The notes under the pieces were generated by a model, which searched no databases, was not told the origin of the DNA, and was given only the letters and a program-made list of their open reading frames with translations. Position numbers and translations under genes: made by a program. A DNA stretch of 64,000 nucleotides. Source: JAZKFT01 sp039925965. Lineage in GTDB: Bacteria > Bacteroidota > Bacteroidia > Chitinophagales > Chitinophagaceae. The stretch is from the NCBI GenBank assembly GCA_039925965.1, contig JBDSXW010000076.1, positions 1 to 64,000 of the forward strand, in the 5' to 3' direction. This document shows, one piece after another, positions 26,811 to 35,287 of the stretch (the stretch's first letter is position 1; each line of letters starts with the position of its first letter).

Positions 26811-26858
26811 TTACGTATTAATAAGGCCCGCCAATTGGCGGGCCTTATTAATACGTAA
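26811..26858. repeat. Perfect 48-bp palindrome
   Basis: The two 24-base halves (26811-26834 and 26835-26858) are exact reverse complements with no spacer. The GC-rich centre (GGCCCGCC-AATT-GGCGGGCC) is flanked by AT-rich arms (TTACGTATTAATAA). It begins 16 bases past the stop of the DUF6261 gene, so it probably terminates that minus-strand transcript, and by symmetry anything arriving from the other side. Confidence 0.9.
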
Positions 26859-26873
26859 AGGAAGTAGCGAACA

Positions 26874-27629
26874 TTATGCGGCCACCGCAGGCGTATTCCC
26901 CGCAGGTTTAGCCGCTACCCCCGGTTCGGGTACCCTGCCTGCCAGCAAAGTGTTATACTGGTCTATGAGCGCATTCAGTTCGTTGCTGCATTTAGAAAAA
27001 GGTTCGGCACCATTTCTAATAGTATAATAGGCATCCAGCGTATCACGCAACGCGTAGAAGGCCCGTGATGCTTCCAGCCTCTTGGCTTTCAGGGTATCGT
27101 TGCTGGCTGCACCCAGATCCTGCGTCCGGGTCAGGTACTTAGCGTTGAAAGCGTCGTTGGCTGTTTTTAATTCGGCCTGCCAGCTACCCAGGTTAAGTGC
27201 CACCACGGCGGCAGCCAGCTCCGGTTTGTTGGTCCAGTCGTTTAAAATGCCATCGAGGCTGGCAGTTTCGCTTTGGTAGTTATCTTTTGCGATACCGCTG
27301 CCGTACTGGCCCAGGTGGTTGGATAGTATCGTTGCTTGCTTTTGGATAGTTGGGTCAAAAGAGTAACTAAACCCCTGGATCACAAAAATGAGTCCGTTAA
27401 TGGCTGCATCCCTGCGTGCATCCAGGGCCTCCACTTCCACGGTAAAGGGATTTGCCTGCTGGATTTTAAATAGGGCCGCTACCTCGGTATACATGGTTTC
27501 GAAAGCAAGATGCTGATCCTGCACCAATAATGTGGCTGGATTGTTAAGACCTATAATACTGACGGTGTCTTTACAAAATTGTAAAAATTCGCCGTTGCGT
27601 AAGTTTTGTAACGTAATTGACTTAATCAT
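26874..27629 (-). CDS. DUF6261 family protein
   Basis: The preferred start is the ATG at 27629 (251 residues; MIKSITLQNLRNGEFLQF), because the upstream open frame (to 27875) merely translates a DNA repeat array into Arg/Pro-rich sequence. The protein is mostly helical, without signal peptide or membrane segments. The opening LRNGEF..F, the central DGILNDW and the C-terminal ALRDTLDAYYTI..G..PF..C..ELN are the pattern of DUF6261, a Bacteroidota family of unknown function. The C-terminal tail is Ala/Pro-rich. It is followed by a perfect 48-bp palindrome and preceded by the 42-bp tandem array, which therefore lies in its promoter or leader. Confidence 0.8.
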   Translation of the reverse strand: MIKSITLQNLRNGEFLQFCKDTVSIIGLNNPATLLVQDQHLAFETMYTEVAALFKIQQANPFTVEVEALDARRDAAINGLIFVIQGFSYSFDPTIQKQATILSNHLGQYGSGIAKDNYQSETASLDGILNDWTNKPELAAAVVALNLGSWQAELKTANDAFNAKYLTRTQDLGAASNDTLKAKRLEASRAFYALRDTLDAYYTIRNGAEPFSKCSNELNALIDQYNTLLAGRVPEPGVAAKPAGNTPAVAA

Positions 27630-27659
27630 AAAAAGAGTGGTTTTAATAAAATGATTGAT

Positions 27660-27840
27660 GAAGAAAAGTTTCAGGAAGCTGGGATCTATGTAGCGGCAAC
27701 GTTTCCTGCGTTCAGGAAAGGTTGGATCTCTATAGCGGCAGGGTTTCCTGCGTTCAGGAAAGGTTCGCTCTCTATAGGGGCAAGGTTTCCTGTGTTCAGG
27801 AAAGGTTGCCGCTACATAGCGGCAATGTTGCCTGAGCGCA
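27660..27840. repeat. 42-bp tandem array with internal palindrome, upstream of DUF6261
   Basis: Three full copies of a 42-bp unit lie at 27702-27743, 27744-27785 and 27786-27827. A degenerate copy (27660-27701) precedes them and a partial copy follows (27828-27840). Each full unit contains the palindrome TTTCCTG-N4-CAGGAAA and a conserved TAGCGGCA-type end. The array lies 30-210 bases upstream of the DUF6261 start. Confidence 0.9.
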
Positions 27841-27875
27841 TGACTAACAAAAGATGGGGGAGAACGTGGGCGCAT

Positions 27876-28146
27876 GGCGGTTGTTTTTCGTGGAAATCAA
27901 TGGAAGACCGGTGAGCAATTCAAGCGTTTTGGCTTGCTATTGAAAAGGGAAGATGACGCCAATGTCTGTACCGTTGCAGCCCAATTAGTTAAAATGAGGT
28001 ATTTAGCAATGTGCTAACAAATGCTCATTGCGCTGGGTTATGGATGCAAGGAGCCGGGATATCGGGAGATAGTATTGGGTACTGCTACAGGACATTTGTT
28101 AGTTTGCGGGCGGATTGTATGTATTAATGAACCAATGTGTATATGA
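27876..28146. other. Intergenic sequence without recognisable features
   Basis: I see no supported coding frame, hairpin or repeat in this stretch. It joins the 42-bp array to the decayed genes that follow and may hold further gene debris. Confidence 0.4.
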
Positions 28147-28759
28147 CGGACAGGGCAGTGCTACCATAAACACCCCGATGGTTATGCAATAAATAATGCA
28201 AATAATGACTTCAAAGCTGGTAGGAAGGTACTCCAACCCGAATTCCATATAACAACAGAATCATGGAGGGCGGCATTTTTTTTCGATAATCATGTTTCAG
28301 TTAAGTTCGACGGCGTTGCGAATGCAACCAGTACGCAGGTTTCTATTTTGACAGACATAGAACTAACAAAGGAAGAAATCCTGGTTTCAAACCCCTGGAA
28401 AGTTGACAACTTACAGCATGTAATTTTTGGAAAGTTTTCAGAATATTCCAGAGGAGGGGAGAATATTACGGGCATTGAATATGATAACCTGGAGTTTAGG
28501 TTTTATTCTGAGGGCACCGGGTTGCATATTGAACAATTCGAAAATTCCATTGGCTTTGTGTGGAAATTCATATCCGGCGAAACAAAGCCTCCAACTGACT
28601 GTGGACAATGGCAGAACCAATAACTGGGACATGCTGGAGATTGATAAAAATTATTTATACGCGTCGGTACATCTTATGCTGAATGAAGGTTCAGATAATA
28701 TCGAAACGTTCAGGCTCATACAAGACGCAGGGCAATTATCTACCACGGTTAGTCCATAA
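28147..28759 (+). pseudogene. Frameshifted unknown gene
   Basis: One plus frame is open from just after a TGA at 28144 to a TAA at 28621-28623 and reads like genuine coding sequence (for example FHITTESWRAAFFFDNH, ISGETK). It has no plausible ATG near its beginning. Around 28580-28600 the apparent coding signal moves to the next frame (LQLTVDNGRTNNWDMLEI, then YASVHLMLNEG), ending at 28759. A single-base indel would join the two. I do not recognise the family. Loss of the start and the frame change argue for a decayed gene; a sequencing error is the alternative. Confidence 0.5.
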
Positions 28760-28948
28760 AAATCGGTTATGCAAGAAGGTCACCCGGAAGAATTTCGGTA
28801 CCACTGATTATCATCTGGATTTTAACATGTCAGGGGTGCCAGTATACAACTCCGCACTATTTCTTTTTTACAATTTCTTCACGGCTTGTTGCCGCAAGTA
28901 TCATGTTTTCAAAACCCAGGGGTCATAAGCCTACGGTTACTTGCAGGC

Positions 28949-29153
28949 ATGAAAGACTGGTTTCAACAGTTACCTGACTGGATATTTTGCAGCAGCAGCA
29001 TATTAACCAGCAATGGGCAACCCCGCTACTGGATTGGGTAATGCCGGTTTTACGTAATCCCATTAACTGGGCACCATTTTACCTGTTTTCAATCATTTGG
29101 CTGGTGAAAAATCCCAGGCAACCGGCTGGGTAATCGTGGTTTCGCTTTTACCA
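28949..29153 (+). pseudogene. PAP2-family phosphatase fragment
   Basis: From an ATG at 28949 (MKDWFQQL) the frame must shift at about 28980 to continue as QQHINQQWATPLLDWVMP and VLRNPINWAPFYLF, and shift again near 29130 to continue GWVIVVSLL. This is the N-terminal membrane segment of Bacteroidota PAP2 (phosphatidic acid phosphatase 2) proteins, which normally continue for about 130 more residues with the phosphatase motifs. Those motifs are missing and the reading runs straight into the DinD-like fragment. Two frameshifts plus truncation make a pseudogene the safe call. Confidence 0.7.
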
Positions 29154-29169
29154 AAATTTAAGAGACCAC

Positions 29170-29420
29170 ATGAGCGAGGCAGAATTGATTTTTACACCTT
29201 TAGCCGAATTGAGTACCCGGCAAATAGCAGAAACCGAAGCCGCTAAAGGATTACAGCAAAATGCAGCCGCCGGTAAAAAGGGTGGTCATATTGCAAAAAA
29301 TACCAGAACTGCACTATTGCAAAAAATGCCAGAACTGCACTGGAAGAAAAAACAGGGAAAGATGTAGTCACTGGTAAAAACTTTTTGCCTCCGGGGAAAA
29401 TTGGTAAAAAAATTAGATAA
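29170..29420 (+). pseudogene. DinD-like C-terminal fragment broken by a 26-bp duplication
   Basis: The frame from the ATG at 29170 encodes AELIFTPLAELSTRQIAE and AAAGKKGGHIAKN, the C-terminal signature of DinD-like (BRO/DNA-damage-inducible protein D) proteins. A 26-bp tandem duplication then shifts the frame to an early stop. Resuming in the second copy's frame restores the family ending (ALEEKTGKDVVTGKNFLPP) to a TAA at 29418-29420. The N-terminal two thirds of the gene are absent. DinD-like genes are often SOS-linked and mobile, which suits a decayed acquisition. Confidence 0.75.
29290..29341. repeat. 26-bp tandem duplication within the DinD-like remnant
   Basis: The 26 bases at 29290-29315 are repeated at 29316-29341 with a single A/G difference. 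Because 26 is not a multiple of three, the duplication is the frame-breaking lesion in the DinD-like fragment. Confidence 0.95.
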
Positions 29421-29715
29421 GAAGGGAAGATAGAAGTAGGTTTTATCCTGATACTGGTTTTTGTTCCATGGGTAAAGACCTGTTATTCTACCCGGGTACA
29501 TTTAAAATTGTCACAGTTTTTTTTAGCCCCCTGTCTCCGCCCGAAATAATCGGGATAAATGCCGGGGTGCCTCCCGGTAGTCTTTGAAGTATTTTGTCAA
29601 TTTTGAAAAGGAACATTTTTTAAATACACCCTTTTATCCTCGCTCCGCATAAATTTCCAGCCGCCGTTAAACGTGTAGCTTTACGAGCGTCCACGTTCCA
29701 ACCAAAACTGTTTTG

Positions 29716-30996
29716 ATGAAACCGCTATTTATTCTGCTGCTGATTGTGGGCTTTTTGCAAGCCAGTTCCCAGGCACTCTATTTTCCGCCTACTTCAGGCA
29801 CTGCCTGGGCCACACTGCCTCCTGATTCTTTGGGTTGGTGCCAGGAGGGCATCGATTCATTATACGGCTACCTGGAGCAAACCCACACTACCGCTTTTAT
29901 GATTTTGAAAGATGGCAAGATTGTGCTGGAAAAATACTTCGGCAGTTTTACGCAAGATTCGGTTCACTACTGGGCTTCCGCCGGCAAAAGTCTTACCGGA
30001 ATGCTGATAGGCATAGCACAGGAGAAGGGACAAGTGAATATCGGGAACACCGTTTCTTCTTATCTCGGGGCTGGCTGGACCGTGGAGCCGATCGAAAAGG
30101 AAAGTAAAATCACACTCCGTAACCTGCTCACCATGACCAGTGGCTTGAATGATAACCCCCCAGCTCCCTGCGACAACGAAGACCCGTCGGTGGCCTGCCT
30201 GCAAAACCTGGCAGGTGTAGATACCGGGCAGCGTTGGGCTTATCATACGGGCGCCTACCTGCAACTACAAGGCGTTATCGCCGCGGCAAGCGGCCAATCC
30301 ATCAACACTTACACAACCCTCAATATTAATAACCGCATTGGCATGACCGGACTTTGGGTCAACGGTGTTTTTTATAGTAAAACCAGGTCAATGGCCCGGT
30401 TTGGTTTGCTGGCGCTCAACAGGGGCATATGGGCTAATGATAGCCTGCTACGCAATACCGCTTATTTTAATTCGATGACCAACACGTCCCAGGCTTTTAA
30501 CCCCGCCTATGGTTACCTGTGGTGGCTCAATGGCAAAACTACTTACCTGGCTCCCGGACTTCCTTTTACATTTAACGGCAGCCTGATACCAAAAGCGCCG
30601 GACGATATGTTTGCTGCCCTTGGCAAAAATGACCAGAAAATTTACGTAATACCCAGCCAGCGGCTGGTGGTAGTACGGACAGGAGAAAGCACCTATGGTG
30701 TACCGTTAGCTTTCTCTCCTTTCGATAATTTGCTTTGGGGTAAAATAGACAGCCTCAGCTACAGGTGCAACTACACTTTTACCGGCAATGGAAACTGGAG
30801 TGTTGCGGCCAATTGGGAAGGTGGAAGAATTCCGCCCCCGCAATTGCAAAAGCTAGCTACGATCACCATTAAACCGCAAGCAAACGGTGAGTGTATCTTA
30901 AATGTGGCCCAAACCATTAACTCAGGCACCAACCTGGTGGTAACGCCCAGTGCAAAATTGCGGTTGCTTGGCAACCTGGACATTGTGCAGCATTAA
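29716..30996 (+). CDS. Secreted class-C beta-lactamase-like serine hydrolase
   Basis: The ATG at 29716 is chosen over a TTG codon just before it (426 residues). A signal peptide (MKPLFILLLIVGFLQASSQ) is followed by a serine beta-lactamase/D-Ala-D-Ala carboxypeptidase-type fold. The SxxK nucleophile motif is SAGK (S88, K91), in the context WASAGKSLTG. A LLTMTSGL segment, typical of the group, follows. The YxN position appears as YHT, and a clear KTG is not obvious, so penicillin hydrolysis should not be assumed; esterase or peptidase activity is as likely. The last 75 residues form a separate module (FTGNGNWSVAANWEGG...) related to the C-terminus of the giant protein at 10567. It stands alone, convergent with the LytTR regulator. 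Confidence 0.85.
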   Translation: MKPLFILLLIVGFLQASSQALYFPPTSGTAWATLPPDSLGWCQEGIDSLYGYLEQTHTTAFMILKDGKIVLEKYFGSFTQDSVHYWASAGKSLTGMLIGIAQEKGQVNIGNTVSSYLGAGWTVEPIEKESKITLRNLLTMTSGLNDNPPAPCDNEDPSVACLQNLAGVDTGQRWAYHTGAYLQLQGVIAAASGQSINTYTTLNINNRIGMTGLWVNGVFYSKTRSMARFGLLALNRGIWANDSLLRNTAYFNSMTNTSQAFNPAYGYLWWLNGKTTYLAPGLPFTFNGSLIPKAPDDMFAALGKNDQKIYVIPSQRLVVVRTGESTYGVPLAFSPFDNLLWGKIDSLSYRCNYTFTGNGNWSVAANWEGGRIPPPQLQKLATITIKPQANGECILNVAQTINSGTNLVVTPSAKLRLLGNLDIVQH

Positions 30997-31065
30997 GAGT
31001 TTTTTATCATTTTTAGTCCGTGAAAACCTCAGGAACTGGTTTGTATTCCAGCGGTAGGTACGTGC

Positions 31066-31827
31066 TCATAAATTGTACAAATCCTTCATCTTACTTAAAA
31101 ATACGTCCTTCCGCCTGCGGGATATTTCTATTTCCATACCGTTGGTGAGCGTTACCGTTCCACCTTCGCCACGTTGGTATTCTTTTATATGATCGAGGTT
31201 AATCAAAAAGGATTTGTGAACCCGTAAAAAGCGGCCGGCCTCCAGCACCTGCTCGTATTCGTGGAGTGTTCTGGATACGGTGATCCTCGTTTGGTTGGTG
31301 AGGTAGAAAATGGTATAACTGCTTTCAGCCTCGCAATAAATAATGTCCATCAGCTTTATTACCTGGAAACCTTTCAGTGACGGCAGACAGAGTTTCATTT
31401 CATTGGCAGAGCGGTTCCTGGCCATATTATAGGCCAGGGTCTGCAGTTGCTGGTTTACCTGCCCCGCCTCTATTCTTTTCTGGGCCCGTTGCACGGCCTG
31501 TTCCAGAATCTTCTCGTCTACCGGTTTTAATAAATAGTCCACCGCACTGTAGCGGAAGGCTTCGATGCTGTATTGATTGTAAGCTGTTACAAAAATAACT
31601 TCAGCTTTTATATCCGGCATTTCGGCCAGCATTTCGATACCCGATTTGCCGGGCATGGCAATGTCGAGGAAAATGAGATCGGGCTGCATCGCATTGATCT
31701 GTTCCCGGGCGGTGTATGCATCCGAACAACTAGCCATCACATGTACCTGCGGGCAATATTTCAGCAGCATGTTTTGCATCACGGCTATATTGCGCGGCTC
31801 ATCGTCTATTAAAATGGTGTTTATCAT
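31066..31827 (-). CDS. LytTR-family response regulator
   Basis: This 253-residue cytoplasmic transcription regulator has a receiver domain (1-120) with the acidic pair D8/D9, phosphoacceptor D55 (FLDIAMPG), T81 and K101 (LLKPV). A LytTR DNA-binding domain follows (about 145-250) with the family's FLRVHKSFLINLDHI and ISRRR segments. LytTR proteins bind paired 9-bp direct repeats and are driven by LytS/HisKA-type kinases without a HAMP domain. The two kinases upstream on the same strand (31984-38359) are its likely partners. The 156-base gap to the nearer kinase holds a 7-bp tandem array, so it may have its own promoter. Confidence 0.95.
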   Translation of the reverse strand: MINTILIDDEPRNIAVMQNMLLKYCPQVHVMASCSDAYTAREQINAMQPDLIFLDIAMPGKSGIEMLAEMPDIKAEVIFVTAYNQYSIEAFRYSAVDYLLKPVDEKILEQAVQRAQKRIEAGQVNQQLQTLAYNMARNRSANEMKLCLPSLKGFQVIKLMDIIYCEAESSYTIFYLTNQTRITVSRTLHEYEQVLEAGRFLRVHKSFLINLDHIKEYQRGEGGTVTLTNGMEIEISRRRKDVFLSKMKDLYNL

Positions 31828-31926
31828 ATGCCCAATATTTTAGTTGTTAATTGCAGCAGTAAATCATTGTGTGTTTTTGCCCGAACTCCAATCTAAAAAA
31901 TACTATATAAAATCACATGTTCAAGT

Positions 31927-31967
31927 CTTAATACTTAATACTTAATACTTAATACTTAATACTTAAT
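31927..31967. repeat. CTTAATA heptanucleotide array upstream of the response regulator
   Basis: CTTAATA is repeated five times plus a six-base partial copy without error (41 bases). It lies between the kinase stop (31984) and the regulator start (31827), about 100 bases upstream of the regulator. Error-free heptamer arrays are prone to slippage. Confidence 0.95.
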
Positions 31968-31983
31968 CAACACTCAATATTTC

Positions 31984-34900
31984 TTACTCTACAGAAAGCT
32001 GCAACTCAACAATGGTTCCCTGCGCTGCTGCATCGATCGTACTGCGGTCGGTAAGTGTGAGGCGGCTATCGATGCCATATTTTACTTTTAAAAGACCCAG
32101 CCGTTTTTCAATATTATCCAGGCCGCTTGAAACATGTTCCTTTTCAATGGCTTCGGCTTCGGTTTGGTTGATGCCGATTCCATTGTCGATGATGCGGCAA
32201 ATCAAATAACCTTCCTTTTTAGTGAATGTTACCTGCAGCTGCTTGAGACCTGCCTTACGGCGAAGGCCATGCCAGATGGCATTCTCCACCAACGGCTGAA
32301 TCAGCATGGGTGGCATGGTAATTTCCTCCGCGATCATGTTCTTTTCTATTTGCACAGTAGCACTAAAATCATCGAACCGCAATTGCTCCATACCAATATA
32401 CCGCTCTATGTAATTGATGGTTTGACGCAGGCTTACAAAACTTAATTTCGATTCTTCCAGCGTATCCCTGATGAGTTGGGCAAACAGGCTCAGGTAGCGG
32501 GATGCAGCTTCGTTATCTTCTTTCACGATCATTTCTTTAATACTGTTAAGACAGTTAAAAAGAAAATGCGGATTCATTTGTGCGTGAAGGGCCTTCATCT
32601 CATATTCGGATAATTGTTTCTCCGTATCGGCCTTGCGTTTAATGGCGGTAATGCGCCGGTAGTAGAGGTAGTACAGGGTAGCTACCAATAGCAATATACA
32701 AAGTATTTTAAACCACCATGTACCCCAGAAGGGTGGGTTAATATGGATGATTAATGAAGTAGCGCCCGTACTGCCAAGCCCATCGTTGTTAGCCGATTTT
32801 ACCTCGAATACATAGTTGCCAGGTGGCAGGTTGGTATAGGTGGCCACGGTGCTGCTGCCTGCTTCAATCCAGTCGTTATTAATGCCGGTGAGCCGGTAGC
32901 TATACGTGGTATGGCTGGTTTGCGAAAAATTGGGCGCTGCAAAATGCAGGGTAATAAAATTTTCGTTATAGGCAAGGCTGATGGCAGGTGTGAAAGATAT
33001 ATTTTCTGTGGTAACAAAATCCTTGTTCATTATTTGCAGAGAGGTAATCAATGGGCGGGGTGAGTAATTGTTTTGCGGTAATTCACCTGGTATAAACGTG
33101 GTAATGCCATTGACACCACCAAAATACAGTTGGTCATTTTTGGCGGCCATGCATGCTGCCGTGTTATACTCCATATTGGCGGGGCCATATAAGTCACCAT
33201 AGTTTAAAAATACTTTATGGGTTGTGTCAAAGCAACTGATGCCGTGGTTAGTGCTGACCCAAAGCCTGCCTTTATTGTCGGACAGCAATGCGTAGAGTAC
33301 ATCATCGTTAAGACCCTGCTTGCTACCGTAGCTGAGAGCAGTATCGCCAGGTTCAAAACGGGTTAGTACCAATCCATTATCAGTACATACCCATAGTTGG
33401 TCGTATATTTTTGTTACAAACCTGCAAGTAGTGGTGATCTTTTTTATGCCAGAATATTCTTTGAAAGTGCCGGTGAGGTAATTGTAGGCCAGCAAACCCT
33501 GACCGTTCGTGCAAAGCAGTACTGTGCCAGTATTTTCTGCCTCGTTTGGATTGAGGGTAGGTTCTGTTATGTGTACTGGCACTAGCTGATGTTGTTGCGC
33601 GTAGCCTGTTATATCAAGGATGTTTTTCCACTTATTATTATCCAGGTCAAAAAGCGACAACCCGTTTTTGCCGCCGAGTAGTAATGCATTTTTATGTCTC
33701 AGTTTTACGATGCTGTAAAAGCTTTTTTGCCGTGGCAGGCTGTCGTGGGCAAAAGATACAAATTGCGTAGTCCCATTTTGCGCTTTGACAGATGTACACA
33801 AGCCACCAAAACTGGCTATCCACAGATTACCCAGGGTATCTTTTGCAAAATTGTACACCGTGTTGTGTACAATCGAATGGTTGTCGTTTTCCTGGTGCGA
33901 AAATGTTTTGAAACTATTGAGCTTATTGTCCGAAATCACCATTCCGGCACCTTGTGTGGCGATGTAGAAAAGACTGTCACCATCATTATAAAGGCCAAGC
34001 ACCATATCGTCGGTTTTGTTTGGCGCAGCGATTTTTTCAGTTAGTAGCGTGTTTTTAAAGAAATTTTTATCGCCATCCCATTTGGCGATTCCTCCACCAC
34101 TCAACCCCACCCAAATGATATGTTGCCGGTCCTCGAATAAAGACACGACATAATTTTTCCTGATGGAGAAAACGTCCGCGTCATCGTGCCTGCCGTTCAC
34201 GAACTGGTTAGTGCTATAATCATAATGATACAATCCATTGGCGGCGGTACCAAACCATATATTGCCTTTCGCATCCTTTATCAGGCACTCCATCTGGTTG
34301 TCGGTAAATTGCCACCTGGCAGAGTCCGTAGTAAGATGTGCCAGCAGGCTGGGGCTGCCTTTCATGCTGAACCGGAACAATCCCTTATTGTCGCTGCCCA
34401 CCCACATTTCTCCATGGGTAAAAGCCATATCCAAAAGTTCTGGATTACCCATTGGTTTGTTGATATACTTTGAAAAATTAAATGGTTTAAATTGATCGTT
34501 CTCTAAAAAATACAGGTCTTCTGTTGTGCTCACCCAGAGCCTTCCCGATTCGTCTAAAGCCATCGAACGTGCCGCCATTTCGCCTTGCGGCAATGTATAT
34601 TCTTTCAGTTCATGCGTTTTGGAAGTAAACCGATAGAGTCTTCTACCCGGCGTGTATATCCAGATGTTATCCCTGTCTTTTAAGAATGTAGACACCGTTT
34701 GTTTATCGAGTAGCGTGCCTATCATGAAAAAAGAAGAAGGTTTGAAAAATTTGCCGCTTTGCGGATGATAGATCACGATTCCATCCCCAGTGCCTACCCA
34801 AAGGTTTCCGGCATCGTCTGTTACCATGGCACGGATAAAATTATTGGAGACGGAAAAGGAGTCGGTCATGCTTTTTTTATACACTTTCCACTGGTACCCA

Positions 34901-35103
34901 TCGAACCTGCAGAGTCCGTTTTGAGTGCCAAACCACATAAATCCTTCATCGGTTTGGGCGATACAATAGCCTGAATTCTGAGGGAGACCATTTTCGGTAG
35001 AATAGCTTTCGAAACGGAGGGCCTGGTGCCGGGCATACAGCACAGGTGCATTTACCAATAATACAACTGGCAATAAAATATAATAAAAAAGCCTGGCTGC
35101 CAT
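31984..35103 (-). CDS. Propeller sensor histidine kinase (LytS-type), copy 2
   Basis: This 1039-residue membrane sensor starts with a signal anchor (about 1-25). About 15 two-component-regulator propeller repeats follow (WFGTQNGLCRFDG, WVGTGDGI, WVSTNHGIS), forming two periplasmic beta-propellers. A Y_Y_Y domain lies near 720-790 (YSYRLTGIN..W) and a membrane helix near 795-815. The cytoplasmic kinase has the HisKA-7-like motif MNPHFLFNCLNSIKEM with H846 and an ATPase domain (LVENAIWHGLRRK, DNGIGI). Unlike hybrid propeller sensors it has no fused receiver or HTH domain, so it needs a separate regulator, most likely the LytTR protein just downstream. A paired LytTR-type direct repeat lies 85-115 bases upstream of its start. 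Propeller sensors usually detect glycans in Bacteroidota; the ligand here is unknown. Confidence 0.93.
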   Translation of the reverse strand: MAARLFYYILLPVVLLVNAPVLYARHQALRFESYSTENGLPQNSGYCIAQTDEGFMWFGTQNGLCRFDGYQWKVYKKSMTDSFSVSNNFIRAMVTDDAGNLWVGTGDGIVIYHPQSGKFFKPSSFFMIGTLLDKQTVSTFLKDRDNIWIYTPGRRLYRFTSKTHELKEYTLPQGEMAARSMALDESGRLWVSTTEDLYFLENDQFKPFNFSKYINKPMGNPELLDMAFTHGEMWVGSDNKGLFRFSMKGSPSLLAHLTTDSARWQFTDNQMECLIKDAKGNIWFGTAANGLYHYDYSTNQFVNGRHDDADVFSIRKNYVVSLFEDRQHIIWVGLSGGGIAKWDGDKNFFKNTLLTEKIAAPNKTDDMVLGLYNDGDSLFYIATQGAGMVISDNKLNSFKTFSHQENDNHSIVHNTVYNFAKDTLGNLWIASFGGLCTSVKAQNGTTQFVSFAHDSLPRQKSFYSIVKLRHKNALLLGGKNGLSLFDLDNNKWKNILDITGYAQQHQLVPVHITEPTLNPNEAENTGTVLLCTNGQGLLAYNYLTGTFKEYSGIKKITTTCRFVTKIYDQLWVCTDNGLVLTRFEPGDTALSYGSKQGLNDDVLYALLSDNKGRLWVSTNHGISCFDTTHKVFLNYGDLYGPANMEYNTAACMAAKNDQLYFGGVNGITTFIPGELPQNNYSPRPLITSLQIMNKDFVTTENISFTPAISLAYNENFITLHFAAPNFSQTSHTTYSYRLTGINNDWIEAGSSTVATYTNLPPGNYVFEVKSANNDGLGSTGATSLIIHINPPFWGTWWFKILCILLLVATLYYLYYRRITAIKRKADTEKQLSEYEMKALHAQMNPHFLFNCLNSIKEMIVKEDNEAASRYLSLFAQLIRDTLEESKLSFVSLRQTINYIERYIGMEQLRFDDFSATVQIEKNMIAEEITMPPMLIQPLVENAIWHGLRRKAGLKQLQVTFTKKEGYLICRIIDNGIGINQTEAEAIEKEHVSSGLDNIEKRLGLLKVKYGIDSRLTLTDRSTIDAAAQGTIVELQLSVE

Positions 35104-35187
35104 GCCTTAAAAGTAATGCATCAAACAAGCAAAAAAGCATGTTCTTTAGCGCCTGACATATCTGTTTCCGCTGCCTGCAAAAAAATG

Positions 35188-35217
35188 ACCGTTCATTAGC
35201 GTATACTCGCCGTTTGC
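35188..35217. promoter_or_regulatory. Candidate LytTR operator upstream of kinase copy 2
   Basis: ACCGTTCAT (35188-35196) fits the LytTR half-site consensus [TA][AC][CA]GTTN[AG][TG] at every position. GCCGTTTGC (35209-35217) matches at all but the first and last positions. They are direct repeats with a 12-base spacer (21 bases start to start), the spacing described for AgrA/LytTR sites. The site is 85-115 bases upstream of the kinase start, within the 184-base gap between the two kinase genes. Confidence 0.45.
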
Positions 35218-35287
35218 TGATTGGCGGGGAGTAAAAAAATATGGGGAGCCTTCTTCGTAAAGCCTGGTGAGCCAATAGTGACCCTAC

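Noticed and set aside
27660..27840. CRISPR array
   Set aside because: The whole 42-bp unit is repeated, with no variable spacers, and no cas genes are present.
27630..27875. N-terminal extension of the DUF6261 protein
   Set aside because: It translates the 42-bp DNA repeats into a periodic Arg/Pro-rich peptide; the family start MIKSITLQNL fits 27629.
28683..28928. 81-codon ORF after the frameshifted gene
   Set aside because: It starts inside the pseudogene in another frame and has no homology I recognise; it may be further debris.
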